Shown in pieces: positions 25,323-35,290 of a stretch of DNA of 64,000 bases. Position 1 is the first letter of the stretch. Every line of letters starts with the position of its first letter. Position numbers and translations under genes: made by a program. The notes beneath the pieces are model-generated. The model saw only the letters and a list, made by a program, of their open reading frames with translations. It was not told the DNA's origin and made no database searches. Source of the stretch: Edwardsiella ictaluri ATCC 33202 (GTDB lineage: Bacteria; Pseudomonadota; Gammaproteobacteria; Enterobacterales; Enterobacteriaceae); assembly GCF_000264785.1 (NCBI RefSeq), contig NZ_AFJI01000081.1:124001-188000 (forward strand), written 5' to 3'.

Positions 25323-26642
25323 ATGTATAGGCATTTATTATTGGCGGGTCTGCTACTGCTGGCCACGCTTTCTGTAGCCCGGGGAGGACAGCTCGCGGCG
25401 GGCGCTGACTCGGCGCGTTATATGGTGACGCTGCGCGACAGTGAGATTTACTCCCCGGTTGGCGATCGCATCATTCCCGTAGGGCGCCTGAACCGGGGGA
25501 TGCTGCTCAATGTACAGCCCGCTGACAACGGCTATTTCATCTTTCGCTTTGGCAACGCCAGCGGGTTTATTGCCAGAGATAGTCTGGCGGCGTCGACGCC
25601 GCCGCTGCCGGCGGCCCGCGACGTCGCCCTGCTGCATAAAAAGAGCCTGGACTATTTGCTGACCCTGCACCCGGTCATGGTCTATGACCGCCCGGAGAGA
25701 ACGGCGGCGCCGGTCGCGAGTCTGATGGGAAATCTACGCTATCCTATCTTGGCCAGAGAGACGGACGCGGCGGGCTGGCGCTGGCTGGTGATCAACCTGG
25801 GCGGACGGCTGGCCTATGTACGCGCCGATCGGGTTGAGCTGGACAACGGCATTCCGATCCTCACCTATCACCACATATTGAAAAATGAGGAGAACCACCG
25901 CTTTCGCCACACTTCGACCACCACCTCGGTCCAGGCGTTTGATGCGCAGATGGCCTATCTGCGCCAGGCGGGCTATTTGACCATTTCGCTGTACCAGCTG
26001 GAGGGATATCTGCGTGGCAATGAAAACCTGCCGGCGCGCGCGGTAGCGCTGACCTTTGACGATGGGCTCAAGTCGGTCTATCGCTATGCCTATCCGATCC
26101 TGAGGGAGAACGGCCAGCGGGCGACCGCATTTATTATCTCATCGCGGATTAAGCGTTATCCTCAGCCCTGGAATCCCAACGGCCTGCAGTTTATGAGTCT
26201 GGCGGAGCTGCACACGATTCAGTCGGTATTCGATATTCAGTCCCATAGCCATTTTCTGCACCGTCTCTCCGCGGATAAACGGCCGATCCTGTTTCGGCGT
26301 AGCCAGCATAATATCCTGTTTGATTTTGAGCGCTCGCGCCGGGCGCTGACACAGTTTACTCCGCACGTGCTGTATCTTTCCTACCCTTTTGGCGGCTTTA
26401 ACCGTCAGGCGATTGAGGCTGCCCATCAGGCCGGCTATCACATGGCGGTGACCACGGTACGCGGCAAGGTGCGGCGTGGCGATAATCCCTACACCCTGAA
26501 ACGACTGTATGTCCTGCGCACCGACTCGGTTCAGACCATGGCACGCCTGATAGCCAATCAGCCACAGGATGTGCCGCCGGTCGATACGCCGGTACCAATT
26601 CGCCTGCCACCGCTCATGCAGGCGCTGATCCCGTTGGATTGA
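25323..26642 (+). CDS. yadE: YadE, exported polysaccharide deacetylase-like protein
   Basis: This is an exported protein with a signal peptide starting near MYRHLLLAGLLLLATLSVA. A region of about 150 residues with SH3-like character follows, then a NodB-type deacetylase domain: PILTYHHILKNEENHRFRHT, the metal-binding TFDDG motif, and SHSHFLH carrying the metal-ligand histidines. The family removes acetyl groups from polysaccharides in the periplasm or envelope; the YadE substrate is unknown. About 439 residues from this start. In-frame ATGs at 25302 and 25236 are alternatives; none has a strong ribosome site. As in E. coli it lies upstream of panD, but 1.1 kb of decayed DNA intervenes here. 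Confidence 0.88.
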   Translation: MYRHLLLAGLLLLATLSVARGGQLAAGADSARYMVTLRDSEIYSPVGDRIIPVGRLNRGMLLNVQPADNGYFIFRFGNASGFIARDSLAASTPPLPAARDVALLHKKSLDYLLTLHPVMVYDRPERTAAPVASLMGNLRYPILARETDAAGWRWLVINLGGRLAYVRADRVELDNGIPILTYHHILKNEENHRFRHTSTTTSVQAFDAQMAYLRQAGYLTISLYQLEGYLRGNENLPARAVALTFDDGLKSVYRYAYPILRENGQRATAFIISSRIKRYPQPWNPNGLQFMSLAELHTIQSVFDIQSHSHFLHRLSADKRPILFRRSQHNILFDFERSRRALTQFTPHVLYLSYPFGGFNRQAIEAAHQAGYHMAVTTVRGKVRRGDNPYTLKRLYVLRTDSVQTMARLIANQPQDVPPVDTPVPIRLPPLMQALIPLD

Positions 26643-27736
26643 GTCCGCGGCATCGGGGCTGATTATGGCCAGACACGCGGGAAGCGCCGCAGCGCTGTGT
26701 TGATGCCAGAGCTGTTGGACTTGTGTATTGAGCGGTCTGGATGCCACTCCACCGCTTTCGGCAGCCCAGGAGATTGAGGTGATAGAACAAACGTATCCCG
26801 GGTAAAACCAGCGGTACCAGCGCCAGCAAACACCGTGTCAGACGGCGCAGGGGCTGCGCCGGTAGATCGTGGATGGTCGCACAGAGCAGAGGGATGGCGA
26901 TGACCACGAAAAGCTGGATCCACTCGTTTACCCTCTCACCGTGGTACAGAGTGAGTCACAGATAGATCCGCGCCAGCGGGAGCAGAAATCGCAGGAGCAG
27001 GCTTCAGAGGGGGGGGGCGATGGCCAGCGCAATCGCCCGCTGTACAGGTATGCAGGATACAGCGGTAAAATACGGACAGCAGCGCGACGGTAGTGCGCAG
27101 GTTTAGCTTTGGCCATCTCTGCATGCGAACCCAGTGAAACGCGGGGTATCCGGGGGGTATCCGCCACAGGGCGGCTAAAAGATAGTTATCATATATTGAA
27201 TCTCCGGGGGGTATCCGTCACAGGGCGGCTAAAAGATAGTTATCATATATTGAATCTACTGATGCCGGAGAGATTGATCACCAAGTCCTGCCAGGTCAGA
27301 TCCTCCCGCCCGCACAGGCGAGGCGTCGACATTCAGACGCCCAGTATGCCGAAGGTGACAGCGATAAGGTGGGGGGATACCCGTAACCGTCTGGTGCCAG
27401 TGTGGAGAAATAGAGCAGCAGCTTTATCATAAACCCGGCGAGCCACGGGTTTCTGGGTGAGCCCCACTCGCGCTTTGTGCCCAATGTGCCACTTCGGTGG
27501 CATCATAGGGAGCGCAGGGTTCAACCATGGCGTGGCGGGGTAAGTGCGTGGTATAGATTCATAGTCACGGTATCAGCTGCGGCGGAGGAGCGGTATGCAA
27601 CCAGCGGGGGGCATGACTGGCACCCCCTGAATATCCAATATTCCTATTCGCGGCGTTGCAGGGCCACGGGACGATGTGCTTGCTGGGAAGCGGTCCGTTA
27701 ATTATGGCAGGAGTGGCGGGAAAAGTGAACAATGAA
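26643..27736 (-). pseudogene. Decayed region with remnants of an unidentified membrane protein
   Basis: About 1.1 kb contain no intact gene. On the minus strand, membrane-protein-like fragments survive in different frames: NPWLAGFMIKLLLYFSTLAP (around 27440-27380), RWPKLNLRTTVALLSVFY (around 27110-27060), and VNEWIQLFVVIAIPLLCATI continuing to PLVLPGIRLFYHLNLLG (around 26935-26760). In-frame stops and frame changes separate them. They may come from one multi-helix protein, but I cannot name the family. A 54-bp tandem duplication lies in the middle. In E. coli panD directly follows yadE. Confidence 0.55.
27150..27257. repeat. 54-bp tandem direct duplication
   Basis: Bases 27150-27203 and 27204-27257 are identical except for one C/T difference (CCGCCACA versus CCGTCACA). 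The unit ends in the AT-rich GATAGTTATCATATATTGAA. Two copies only, directly abutting, inside decayed DNA. Confidence 0.95.
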
Positions 27737-27761
27737 CCGCTGCGGACGCTCGCCGCAGCGG
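27737..27761 (-). terminator. Terminator-like hairpin after panD
   Basis: CCGCTGCGG (27737-27745) pairs exactly with CCGCAGCGG (27753-27761) eight bases after the panD stop. On the minus strand it is followed by the T-containing TTCATTGTTC, a poor T-run, so termination may be partial. Confidence 0.65.
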
Positions 27762-27768
27762 AAGGCAC

Positions 27769-28149
27769 TCAGGCGACTTGTACCGGAACAGATTTGGCCA
27801 GGCGCTTCATCTGGTTGGCGCCTTCGAAGTAGACCACCCTGGGGTGGTGTGTGCGAGCCTGCTCATCGGGTATCTGAACATAGCTGCAGATGATCAGTGT
27901 GTCGCCGACGCAGGCGCAGCGGGCGGCGGCACCGTTGACCGAGATAATTTTGGAACCGGGCTCGGCGGCGATGGCGTAGGTGGAGAAGCGCTGGCCGTTG
28001 TCGACATTATAAATATCGATAGCCTCATATTGCAGGATACCGGCCGCGTTCAGGAAATCCTGATCGATTGCGCAGGAGCCTTCGTAATTCAGGTCGGACT
28101 GGGTGACTTTCACGCGGTGCAGTTTACCCTGTAGCATTGTACGTACCAT
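27769..28149 (-). CDS. panD: PanD, aspartate 1-decarboxylase
   Basis: This pyruvoyl enzyme makes beta-alanine from aspartate for pantothenate synthesis. The protein is 126 residues, the E. coli length, and is self-cleaved between Gly24 and Ser25 in NYEGSCAID to create the pyruvoyl group. The C-terminus [12 protein letters not shown] is typical. The ATG at 28149 gives [15 protein letters not shown]; the frame is open upstream but without homology. It is transcribed after panC, 133 bases downstream of it. Together with panB and panC it supplies the complete pantothenate branch from aspartate and 2-ketoisovalerate except panE/ilvC. Confidence 0.97.
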   Translation of the reverse strand: MVRTMLQGKLHRVKVTQSDLNYEGSCAIDQDFLNAAGILQYEAIDIYNVDNGQRFSTYAIAAEPGSKIISVNGAAARCACVGDTLIICSYVQIPDEQARTHHPRVVYFEGANQMKRLAKSVPVQVA

Positions 28150-28282
28150 AGTGTAATACCTGTAATCATCGTAATGGAGCCGACGTGCAGCACGATAAAA
28201 TAATATAACGTCAACCGCCATGTGGCTACAGCGGTTGACGTTATGGTTGCGCATTTCGCCGTCGCTGTCTACCCGCCGACCG

Positions 28283-29143
28283 TTACGCGTCGGCGTTAAA
28301 GGCAATGCGTACGTTGTCGATGAGCCGTGCCTGCCCAAGCCAGGCTGCCATCAGCACGATCGCTGTACGGGTATCGACGTTGACGTCACCCAGCGTGTCG
28401 GCGTCGCGAATAAACAGCTCATCGGGACAGAAACCTGCCTGACGAAGACGACTGGCGGTCTGCTCCAGCAGGGCCTCCAGATCGCGCTCGCCGTTCTCCA
28501 GCTGACTGGCCAGCTGCATCATGATGTTGTACAGGCGCGGCGCCAGACGGCGCTCATCACTATCGAGGTAGCCATTGCGTGAGCTGAGTGCCAGTCCATC
28601 CTCGCCGCGGACGATAGGGACGCCGACGATCTCGGTGCCATAGCCCATATCTGCGACCAGCTTGCGGATCAGCTGCAGCTGCTGATAATCCTTTTCACCA
28701 AAGCAGGCCAGATCCGGCTGCACCAGATTAAACAGCTTGCTGACGATGGTGGCGACCCCGCGGAAGTGACCCGGACGGCTGGCCCCCTCAAGAATGGACG
28801 AGAGCGCGGGAACATCGACGTAGGTCTGCTGCGATACGCCCTGGGGATAGATCTCCTCGGCGGCCGGGGCAAAGACCAAATCGACTCCGTGACGGTTCAG
28901 CTGTTCACAGTCCTCTTGCAGGGTGCGCGGGTAACGTGCCAGATCGTCCGGGCGATCGAACTGCATCGGGTTGACGAACACCGATACGATCACCACGTCG
29001 GCTCTGGCGTGGGCCTCGTTGACCAGGGCCATATGCCCATCATGCAGGTTGCCCATGGTTGGAACCAGTGCAATACGTTTCCCTTCCTGGCGCCAGCGGC
29101 GTACTTCGCGGCGCAGCAGAGGGACAGTCTCAAGAATCAGCAC
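28283..29143 (-). CDS. panC: PanC, pantoate-beta-alanine ligase
   Basis: This enzyme condenses pantoate with beta-alanine using ATP, via pantoyl-adenylate. The 286-residue protein has the nucleotidyl-transferase motif [14 protein letters not shown] (HDGH, the HIGH-type motif, about residues 30-43) and the KMSKS-like [11 protein letters not shown] (about 185-195). Asp and Gln residues in [12 protein letters not shown] match the ligand-binding pocket. It follows panB by 65 bases on the minus strand. The frame is complete. Confidence 0.97.
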   Translation of the reverse strand: MLILETVPLLRREVRRWRQEGKRIALVPTMGNLHDGHMALVNEAHARADVVIVSVFVNPMQFDRPDDLARYPRTLQEDCEQLNRHGVDLVFAPAAEEIYPQGVSQQTYVDVPALSSILEGASRPGHFRGVATIVSKLFNLVQPDLACFGEKDYQQLQLIRKLVADMGYGTEIVGVPIVRGEDGLALSSRNGYLDSDERRLAPRLYNIMMQLASQLENGERDLEALLEQTASRLRQAGFCPDELFIRDADTLGDVNVDTRTAIVLMAAWLGQARLIDNVRIAFNADA

Positions 29144-29208
29144 AGCTCGTTCTCCAGCAGAAAAATCGGGCGGCCTGTCTGGCCCGCCGCCCAGAATTCC
29201 GATCAGTT

Positions 29209-30003
29209 TCAGTTAAAGGTATGTTCGTCGGCGGGGAACAGCCCCTGTTCGACGTCATTGATATAGCGGCGCACCGCCGCGCGGATATCGCCTTCGGCCG
29301 CGAGGAAATTCTTTACAAAGCTCGGCATGTGTCCGCTGCTGATCCCCAGCGCATCGTGCATGACCAGGATCTGGCCGTCGGTATCTCTGCCGGCACCGAT
29401 GCCGATCACCGGAATACGCAGCGCCTCAGAGATCGTCTTGGCAACCTGGGCAGGCACACATTCCAGAACCAGCATCTGGGCACCGGCTCCCTCTAACGCC
29501 AGCGCATCGGAGAGCAGCTGATCCGCCGCATCCTGATCGCGCCCCTGCACCCGATAACCGCCGAAGATATTGACGGACTGCGGCATCAGCCCCAGATGTC
29601 CGCACACCGGCACCGCGCGCTCTGTCAACATACGCACACTGTCGCACAACCAGGCGCCGCCCTCCATTTTGACCAGATTTGCCCCGGCGCGCATCAGCTC
29701 CGCGGCGTTCGTGCAGGCCAGCTCTGGCGTAGCATAGGACATAAACGGCATATCGGCCATCAGCAGGCAGGCCGGCGCACCGGCGCGTACAGCGCGGGTA
29801 TGGTAGGCGATATCCGCCACGGTCACCGACAGCGTGGTATCGTGGCCCTGCAGGGTCATCCCCAGCGAGTCTCCGACCAGCATAACGTCGATACCCTGCT
29901 CGGCAAACAGCCGGGCGAAGCTGGCATCATATGCGGTGATCGTGGCGAACTTGTGCTTCTCCTGCTTACGCTTGCGCAGGTGTGATAGCGTGGTTGGCGT
30001 CAT
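29209..30003 (-). CDS. panB: PanB, 3-methyl-2-oxobutanoate hydroxymethyltransferase
   Basis: This enzyme transfers a hydroxymethyl group from 5,10-methylenetetrahydrofolate to 2-ketoisovalerate, the first committed step to pantothenate. It is 264 residues from the ATG at 30003 ([19 protein letters not shown]), which has GGGAGACAG upstream and matches the E. coli length; the frame runs open to 30072 without homology. Mg-binding [11 protein letters not shown] and active-site blocks [13 protein letters not shown] and [16 protein letters not shown] are present. It is the first gene of panB-panC-panD; folK lies 190 bases upstream. Confidence 0.97.
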   Translation of the reverse strand: MTPTTLSHLRKRKQEKHKFATITAYDASFARLFAEQGIDVMLVGDSLGMTLQGHDTTLSVTVADIAYHTRAVRAGAPACLLMADMPFMSYATPELACTNAAELMRAGANLVKMEGGAWLCDSVRMLTERAVPVCGHLGLMPQSVNIFGGYRVQGRDQDAADQLLSDALALEGAGAQMLVLECVPAQVAKTISEALRIPVIGIGAGRDTDGQILVMHDALGISSGHMPSFVKNFLAAEGDIRAAVRRYINDVEQGLFPADEHTFN

Positions 30004-30194
30004 CACTGTCTCCCATTGTCGACCGGCCGAGGGCCGGACAGGTAAGGTTGGGCGGTGCACTGCAGGCACCACTGTGGCGTGTTCTACTGCAAGAAAATCG
30101 TTTGCGGTGGAGGAAGATCAAGCAAAGGCGTTAAGCATGGCATTCTCTATGGGAGAGGCGCAGAGAAAGGCGGTCCGCAGCGTGGAGCGCCGGA

Positions 30195-30698
30195 TCAGGC
30201 TGGCGTGTCCTGTGCAGGCAGGGCGATCAGGGTGTCTGCATCGTTCAGACGGGCGATGACATCGCGCAGCATCTCACCGTCGGGAAAGCGCAGATCGGGG
30301 GCGATCTCCGCCAGCGGCACCAGCATAAAGCTGCGGTTTTTCATGTCGTAGTGGGGCACCGTCAGGCGCGCGCTGTGGATAACCTGCTCACCAAACAGCA
30401 TGATATCCACATCCAGCGTACGCGGCCCCCAGCGCTCGGTCTTGCGCTCCCGCCCCTGCAGATGCTCAATGCACTGTGTACAGTCCAGCAGAGCTTCGGG
30501 GGAGAGTGCGGTCTCCAGCGCGACGGCAGCGTTGACGTAGTCTGGCTGATCCTGAGGCCCGAGGGGACGGGTGCGATACAGGGACGAGGCGGCCAGCAGA
30601 CGGCACTGCGGCAGCGCAGCCAGCGCATGAATAGCCTGCCGCACCTGACGGTGCGGTTCGGCTAAGTTACTGCCCAGCGCGAGATAGACCCGGGTCAT
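30195..30698 (-). CDS. folK: FolK, 6-hydroxymethyl-7,8-dihydropterin pyrophosphokinase
   Basis: This folate-pathway enzyme transfers pyrophosphate from ATP to the pterin. The 167-residue protein starts [12 protein letters not shown] and has the HPPK hallmarks [19 protein letters not shown] and the ATP/Mg site [14 protein letters not shown] (both aspartates present), followed by [16 protein letters not shown]. The start overlaps the pcnB stop by four bases, so translation is coupled. The order pcnB-folK is conserved with E. coli. Confidence 0.97.
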   Translation of the reverse strand: MTRVYLALGSNLAEPHRQVRQAIHALAALPQCRLLAASSLYRTRPLGPQDQPDYVNAAVALETALSPEALLDCTQCIEHLQGRERKTERWGPRTLDVDIMLFGEQVIHSARLTVPHYDMKNRSFMLVPLAEIAPDLRFPDGEMLRDVIARLNDADTLIALPAQDTPA

Positions 30699-32098
30699 GC
30701 ACCGCTGCCTTCGCGGCGTGGAGCCCTACGGCGCGGTCTGCGGCGGCGACGGATGGCATTGCCGTCACCATCGTCGTCCAGGGTGTTGACCATGGCCTTT
30801 TGCTGGGAGACGCTGGAGATCTGGAAGGAGCCCCACCAGTCCGCCAGGCGCTGTAGCTCGGCGCTGTGTTCGGCCTCGGCACGCAGCGCCAGCAGGTCAT
30901 AAGCAGCGCGGAATTTGGGCTGCTCCAGCAGTTTATGGGCGCGCTTACCTTGGCGGCGCGACAGGCGCAGCTGCAGAGTCCAGATATCGCGGATCAGGGC
31001 GGTGATGCGTTTTGGGATCGCCAGAGAGCGGCACTGCTCATCCAGGATGTCGTTCATTGCCAGGGCGAACGCATCGTGATAGGTCAGCCCCCCCTCTTGG
31101 GTGATTTTTTGCGCCAGCTCGATCAGCGGATACCATAGCATAGTGGCAAACAGAAACGCCGGGTTGACCCGCATATCGTTTTGGATTCGGTGATCGGTGT
31201 TCTTCAGCACCTGTGCCAGGATCTTTTCCATCGGGCTATCGCCATTAGGGGTAAAGTGGCGGCAGATCACCGGGAACAGCGGCTGAAACAGCTGGTATTC
31301 GCGCAGCTTCAGATAGGTTTCATAGCCATAGCCCGCCTGCAATAGCTTCAGAGCCTCCTCAAACAGGCGTGCAGCGGGGATATCGCGTAGCAGCGATGCC
31401 AGATGGGCGATGGGCGCCGCCGTTTCCGGGTTGATGGACATCTGCAGCTTGGCGGCGAAGCGTACCGCCCGCAACATGCGTACCGGATCCTCCCGGTAGC
31501 GTGTCTCGGGATCGCCGATCAGACGGATTTGCCCGGCGTGCAGATCGTTCAGGCCGCCGGTATAGTCACGGACACTGAAGTCGGCCACGCTGTAATAGAG
31601 GCTGTTAATGGTAAAGTCACGCCGCTGGGCGTCTTCTTCAATATTGCCGTAGACGTTGTCGCGCAGCAGCATGCCATTTTTGCCCTGCTGGGCAATGTTT
31701 TTGCCCTCATTGGCATGCTCGTGGTGACCGCGGAAGGTCGCAACCTCAATGATCTCCGGACCGAACATGACATGCGCCAGCCGAAAACGGCGTCCGACCA
31801 GGCGGCAGTTGCGGAACAGTTTACGTACCTGCTCCGGCGTAGCGTTGGTGGTCACATCGAAATCTTTCGGGCGTTTTCCCAGCAACAGATCGCGGACGCC
31901 GCCACCGACCAGATAGGCTTCATAGCCTGATTTATTCAGGCGGTACAGGACCTTCAGCGCATTTTCGCTGATTTGCTGACGCGAGATTGTATGCTGGTCA
32001 CGCGGGATTACGCTCAGATGGGCAGACTCCTGCTCCGGTGCGCTGTCCGTCTCGCGATTTAGCACTCTACGGCAAAAGTTGGCGACTCGGGTAAAAAT
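30695..32098 (-). CDS. pcnB: PcnB, poly(A) polymerase I, with an AUU start codon
   Basis: This enzyme adds poly(A) tails to RNA 3' ends, promoting decay and controlling plasmid copy-number RNAs. The nucleotidyltransferase core has [18 protein letters not shown] (metal-binding DFD) and [11 protein letters not shown], and the C-terminus is Arg-rich ([15 protein letters not shown]), typical of PcnB. A GTG at 32065 is the first standard start. Eleven codons upstream, ATT at 32098 begins [13 protein letters not shown], matching the E. coli N-terminus [13 protein letters not shown], which is known to start at AUU, and has GAGG upstream. I therefore chose 32098 (467 residues). The stop overlaps folK. 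Confidence 0.93.
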   Translation of the reverse strand: MFTRVANFCRRVLNRETDSAPEQESAHLSVIPRDQHTISRQQISENALKVLYRLNKSGYEAYLVGGGVRDLLLGKRPKDFDVTTNATPEQVRKLFRNCRLVGRRFRLAHVMFGPEIIEVATFRGHHEHANEGKNIAQQGKNGMLLRDNVYGNIEEDAQRRDFTINSLYYSVADFSVRDYTGGLNDLHAGQIRLIGDPETRYREDPVRMLRAVRFAAKLQMSINPETAAPIAHLASLLRDIPAARLFEEALKLLQAGYGYETYLKLREYQLFQPLFPVICRHFTPNGDSPMEKILAQVLKNTDHRIQNDMRVNPAFLFATMLWYPLIELAQKITQEGGLTYHDAFALAMNDILDEQCRSLAIPKRITALIRDIWTLQLRLSRRQGKRAHKLLEQPKFRAAYDLLALRAEAEHSAELQRLADWWGSFQISSVSQQKAMVNTLDDDGDGNAIRRRRRPRRRAPRREGSGA

Positions 32099-32216
32099 GG
32101 TACACCTCGATAGTGTCTGGTAAATAGCTCCGTCATCGGTCAGGCGATCGCGCCAACGTAGGCGCGCTGAGGCCGATGGGGCATGGTGTGCAGAAAAATA
32201 AGCGGCTAATCATAGC

Positions 32217-33143
32217 TCACGCAGGGGAATTTGAGAATGGTACAGACGGAATCGTTATCGGCTGAGTGACCTGAAGCGGTACTTTTTCCAGTCGCCAGTG
32301 GGCTACCGCCTGGGTTAACAGCGCCTCCGTGCTCAGTTCGCGCAGCGCCGCGTCGGGCGTTTGGCCCAGAAACGTCAGCGCCTGCAGCAGCAGCGGACGC
32401 GGATCGTCAAGCGGAATCGGTCTGGCGTGATTCTGCTTGGAGAGCTTGTTGCCGTCGTCATTGAGTGCCAGCGGCAGGTGCAGATAGGCTGGCTCTTGCC
32501 ACCCCAGCTGGCGATACAGCGCTATCTGACGCACCGTCGGCGCGATCAGATCAGCGCCGCGGACGATTTCATTGACGCCCTGAAAATGGTCGTCAGCCAC
32601 CACCGCCAGATTATAGGCAAACAGGCCATCTTTACGGTGTATGATAAAATCCTCGCGCGCCAGCGCCGCATCGGCGTCGAGCCAGCCGTGCAGGCGATCG
32701 TGAAAGCCGTATACCGGGCGAGTCTGGCGCAGGCGTAGCGCCGCACCGAGCGCCCCTTGTGCCAGATAGCGGCAATGCCCGTCATACAGCCCCCCCAGCG
32801 CGTGAATACGCTGGCGGGTACAGGTGCAGTAATAGGCCAGCCCCTGGCGATGCAGCTGCTCCAGGATGGCGTGATAGGCCTCGTGGCGCTGCGATTGGTA
32901 TAGCACCGGGCCATCCCAGTGCAGGCCATAGTGTTCCAGGGCACGCAGGATACGGGCGGCGGCGCCGGGCACTTCGCGCGGCGGATCGATATCCTCAATC
33001 CGTACCAGCCAGCGGCCGCCGCAGGCGCGCGCGCGCAGGTAGCTGCCGAGGGCGGCAATCAGGGAACCAAAGTGTAAATCGCCGGAGGGAGAGGGCGCAA
33101 AACGGCCGATGTACTCCGGGGGCGTAGGCAGGGCATATGACAT
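32217..33143 (-). CDS. gluQ: GluQ, glutamyl-Q tRNA(Asp) synthetase
   Basis: This is a truncated paralogue of glutamyl-tRNA synthetase that attaches glutamate to queuosine in the anticodon of tRNA(Asp). The 308-residue protein has the class I motif [20 protein letters not shown] (near residues 13-30), the zinc-binding cysteines in [10 protein letters not shown], and the [10 protein letters not shown] loop equivalent to KMSKS. It lacks the anticodon-binding C-terminal domain, as expected. It follows dksA in the order dksA-gluQ, as in E. coli, with a hairpin between the two. Confidence 0.95.
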   Translation of the reverse strand: MSYALPTPPEYIGRFAPSPSGDLHFGSLIAALGSYLRARACGGRWLVRIEDIDPPREVPGAAARILRALEHYGLHWDGPVLYQSQRHEAYHAILEQLHRQGLAYYCTCTRQRIHALGGLYDGHCRYLAQGALGAALRLRQTRPVYGFHDRLHGWLDADAALAREDFIIHRKDGLFAYNLAVVADDHFQGVNEIVRGADLIAPTVRQIALYRQLGWQEPAYLHLPLALNDDGNKLSKQNHARPIPLDDPRPLLLQALTFLGQTPDAALRELSTEALLTQAVAHWRLEKVPLQVTQPITIPSVPFSNSPA

Positions 33144-33236
33144 TTTTAACAGCGACGTTTCTGCCGGAGACGATCCGGATCGTGGGTGTGCACGCCGCCC
33201 GTCGGTGTCCGCTGGCCGACAGCGTACAAAGGAAAT

Positions 33237-33257
33237 GGGGCCCGGATGGCGGGCCCC
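33237..33257 (-). terminator. GC-rich hairpin between dksA and gluQ
   Basis: GGGGCCCG (33237-33244) pairs exactly with CGGGCCCC (33250-33257) 11 bases after the dksA stop. On the minus strand it is followed by ATTTCCTTTG, a poor T-run. It is probably a partial terminator or mRNA stabiliser that sets the dksA:gluQ ratio. Confidence 0.6.
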
Positions 33258-33268
33258 CCAATAGGACT

Positions 33269-33724
33269 TTAGCCTGCCATCTGCTTTTCGCGGATTTCGG
33301 CCAGGGTCTTACAATCGATGCACAGATCGGCGGTCGGACGGGCTTCCAGACGGCGGATACCGATCTCAACGCCGCAGGATTCGCAGAAACCGAAGTCATC
33401 ATCCTCGATTTTCTGTAGCGTTTTCTCGATTTTTTTGATCAGTTTGCGCTCGCGATCGCGGTTACGCAGTTCCAGGCTGAACTCCTCTTCCTGGGTCGCG
33501 CGGTCGGCGGGATCCGGGAAGTTGGCAGCCTCTTCCTGCATATGGGATACGGTACGATCCACTTCATCCCTGAGCTGGTTACGCCATGCCTCAAGAATTC
33601 GCTTAAAGTGCGCCAGCTGGGCGTTGTTCATATACTCCTCGCCCGGCTTTTCTTGATATGGCTCCACCCCAGCAATGGCGAGAATGCTTAAGGACGACGG
33701 TTTACGGTTTTGCCCTTCTTGCAT
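33269..33724 (-). CDS. dksA: DksA, RNA polymerase-binding transcription factor
   Basis: DksA binds in the RNA polymerase secondary channel and, with ppGpp, represses rRNA and activates amino acid operons in the stringent response. It is 151 residues from the ATG at 33724 ([20 protein letters not shown]), with GGAGAAG upstream. The coiled-coil tip acidic pair is in NFPDPADRA and the four zinc cysteines are in [10 protein letters not shown] and LCIDCKTL. The sequence is nearly identical to E. coli DksA. The frame is open further upstream without homology. Confidence 0.98.
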   Translation of the reverse strand: MQEGQNRKPSSLSILAIAGVEPYQEKPGEEYMNNAQLAHFKRILEAWRNQLRDEVDRTVSHMQEEAANFPDPADRATQEEEFSLELRNRDRERKLIKKIEKTLQKIEDDDFGFCESCGVEIGIRRLEARPTADLCIDCKTLAEIREKQMAG

Positions 33725-33919
33725 GCTGCTTCTCCTAATAACACGCATTAGCGATCCCCAAATGGGGTAAAAAATCAGGCCGCTATAAATAACAGATGCG
33801 GTAGAGGTTGGCAATTATTCCTGTCTACGGCTTGACAAGGGTGTGAAGGGCGGCGTATTTAGCCGTGTTTAATCCTTTTCCACCGTTTATTGCCGACGAT
33901 GTACCGTCGTGCGGCGCGC

Positions 33920-34624
33920 TTAAACTGTTACCGGCAGCGGCTGCGTGAGCCTGATACCTGCAGGGTTTATCTGCGCGCCGTAGCAGAGAACCTCCACCCC
34001 GAGATCGCTCGCCTGGGCCAATAGTTGCGCATAGCGGGGATCGATGTGGCGGGCCGCCCGCACATGCGTAATCCCGCTGTGCAGCACGGCGAAAAACAGC
34101 ACCGCCCGCACACCGCTCTGCACCTGATGCTGCAGTTCGCGCAGATGTTTTTGCCCCCGCTCGGTGACCGCATCGGGGAAGTATCCACATGCCGACTGCA
34201 GCAACGTGACTGACTTCACTTCAATATAGCAGTCGGGACGATCTTCTGCCTGTAGCAACAAGTCGATGCGGCTATTTTCTGCCCCATAGCGCACTTCGCT
34301 GCGTATTTTAGTGTAACCGGATACTTCGCCGATCCGCTGCTGTGCAATCGCCTCATATACCAGCGTGTTGGCGCGCAGGGTATTTATGCAGATCCAGTCT
34401 CCAGCCTGAGTATGGGTGAGCTCCCAGCTTGACGGATATTTACGCTTAGGGTTGTCCGAGGATGAGTACCACACCGTATCGCCCGGCGTGGCGCAGCCGG
34501 TCATCGCGCCGGTATTGGCACAGTGCAGGGTGATGATTTGGCCGTCGGGGCGGCGTACGTCGGCCAGAAAACGTTTATAGCGCTTGATCAGGATAGCGCT
34601 CTGCAGGGGCGTGGTGAACTGCAT
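33920..34624 (-). CDS. sfsA: SfsA, sugar fermentation stimulation protein
   Basis: The 234-residue protein starts [20 protein letters not shown] and has the family blocks [20 protein letters not shown] and [12 protein letters not shown]. The EVK segment (residues near 134-136) resembles a restriction-endonuclease-like active site, and a basic C-terminal region is present. It was described in E. coli as a DNA-binding protein affecting maltose metabolism; the true biochemical role is unsettled. It follows thpR by 17 bases on the same strand with its own GGAG site. Confidence 0.95.
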   Translation of the reverse strand: MQFTTPLQSAILIKRYKRFLADVRRPDGQIITLHCANTGAMTGCATPGDTVWYSSSDNPKRKYPSSWELTHTQAGDWICINTLRANTLVYEAIAQQRIGEVSGYTKIRSEVRYGAENSRIDLLLQAEDRPDCYIEVKSVTLLQSACGYFPDAVTERGQKHLRELQHQVQSGVRAVLFFAVLHSGITHVRAARHIDPRYAQLLAQASDLGVEVLCYGAQINPAGIRLTQPLPVTV

Positions 34625-34641
34625 GGTGGGGCTCCTGTGGG

Positions 34642-35172
34642 TTAGTCATCGCGCCGCAGGGGCCATCTGGCCAGCGGTTGATAGCGGATGCGTCCCTGAG
34701 CCTGCTGCGAGCTGAACAGGGAAAAGTGGGTGACGTCGAACGTCCAGCGAAAGGTCGCCGCAGGGATCGCGACCGGCTGATAGGCGTGGCGCAGCAGCGT
34801 AACATGGGGATGAAAAGGGGACGGGCTCTGGTAGCAGCCGCTGCGTGCCGCCTGTGAGCGGAGCAGCTCCGCCAGCTGGATCAGTCCGCGCGGCGCCCGG
34901 CGTATACCCAGCCAGACCACGCCGGGGCGCGGCCACTGGCCGGCGTCATCCAGCGTCAGGCTAAAGGGCGCCTGACGGATACGCCCAGCCAGCGTCTGCA
35001 GACGCTGCTGCTGTGCGCTGCCAACGTCGCCGAGAAAAGCCAGCGTCAGATGTAGGTTGGCAGCGGCGATCGGTCGTCCCGCCTGGGAAGAAAAGTGCCC
35101 GGCCCGCCACTGGTTCAGCGTTTGCTGCAGCGGCGGCGGTAGCGGAATGGCAAAAAAAAGGCGTTGCTGCAT
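34642..35172 (-). CDS. thpR: ThpR (LigT), RNA 2',3'-cyclic phosphodiesterase
   Basis: The 176-residue 2H phosphoesterase has two HxTx motifs, HLTLAF (about residues 42-47) and HVTLLR (about 126-131). The family hydrolyses 2',3'-cyclic phosphates in RNA and can form 2'-5' linkages reversibly in vitro. The start ATG at 35172 reads [12 protein letters not shown]. It is divergent from hrpB and upstream of sfsA, as in E. coli. Confidence 0.94.
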   Translation of the reverse strand: MQQRLFFAIPLPPPLQQTLNQWRAGHFSSQAGRPIAAANLHLTLAFLGDVGSAQQQRLQTLAGRIRQAPFSLTLDDAGQWPRPGVVWLGIRRAPRGLIQLAELLRSQAARSGCYQSPSPFHPHVTLLRHAYQPVAIPAATFRWTFDVTHFSLFSSQQAQGRIRYQPLARWPLRRDD

Positions 35173-35235
35173 GGTGGTTTCCCGTTAAGCGCATCGCCCG
35201 ATGCTACAATGCGCGGCAGAAATTGTTAATACGCT

Positions 35236-35265
35236 GGGGTAAACGGCGTCGGCGCCGTTTACCCC
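35236..35265. repeat. Perfect 13-bp inverted repeat in the hrpB leader
   Basis: GGGGTAAACGGCG (35236-35248) pairs exactly with CGCCGTTTACCCC (35253-35265) across the 4-base loop TCGG. It ends 25 bases before the hrpB start codon, with no T-run. Confidence 0.9.
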
Positions 35266-35290
35266 GTCGCGAAAGAGAGTGGAGTCCACT

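Noticed and set aside
26614..26907. A 97-codon minus-strand frame as an intact membrane protein
   Set aside because: Only its first half looks like membrane protein. The fragment lacks a credible start and the upstream part of the same protein continues in other frames past stop codons, so I treated it as decayed.
27150..27257. Possible CRISPR repeats
   Set aside because: The two 54-base copies abut directly with no spacer and there are only two, so this is a tandem duplication. No cas genes are present.
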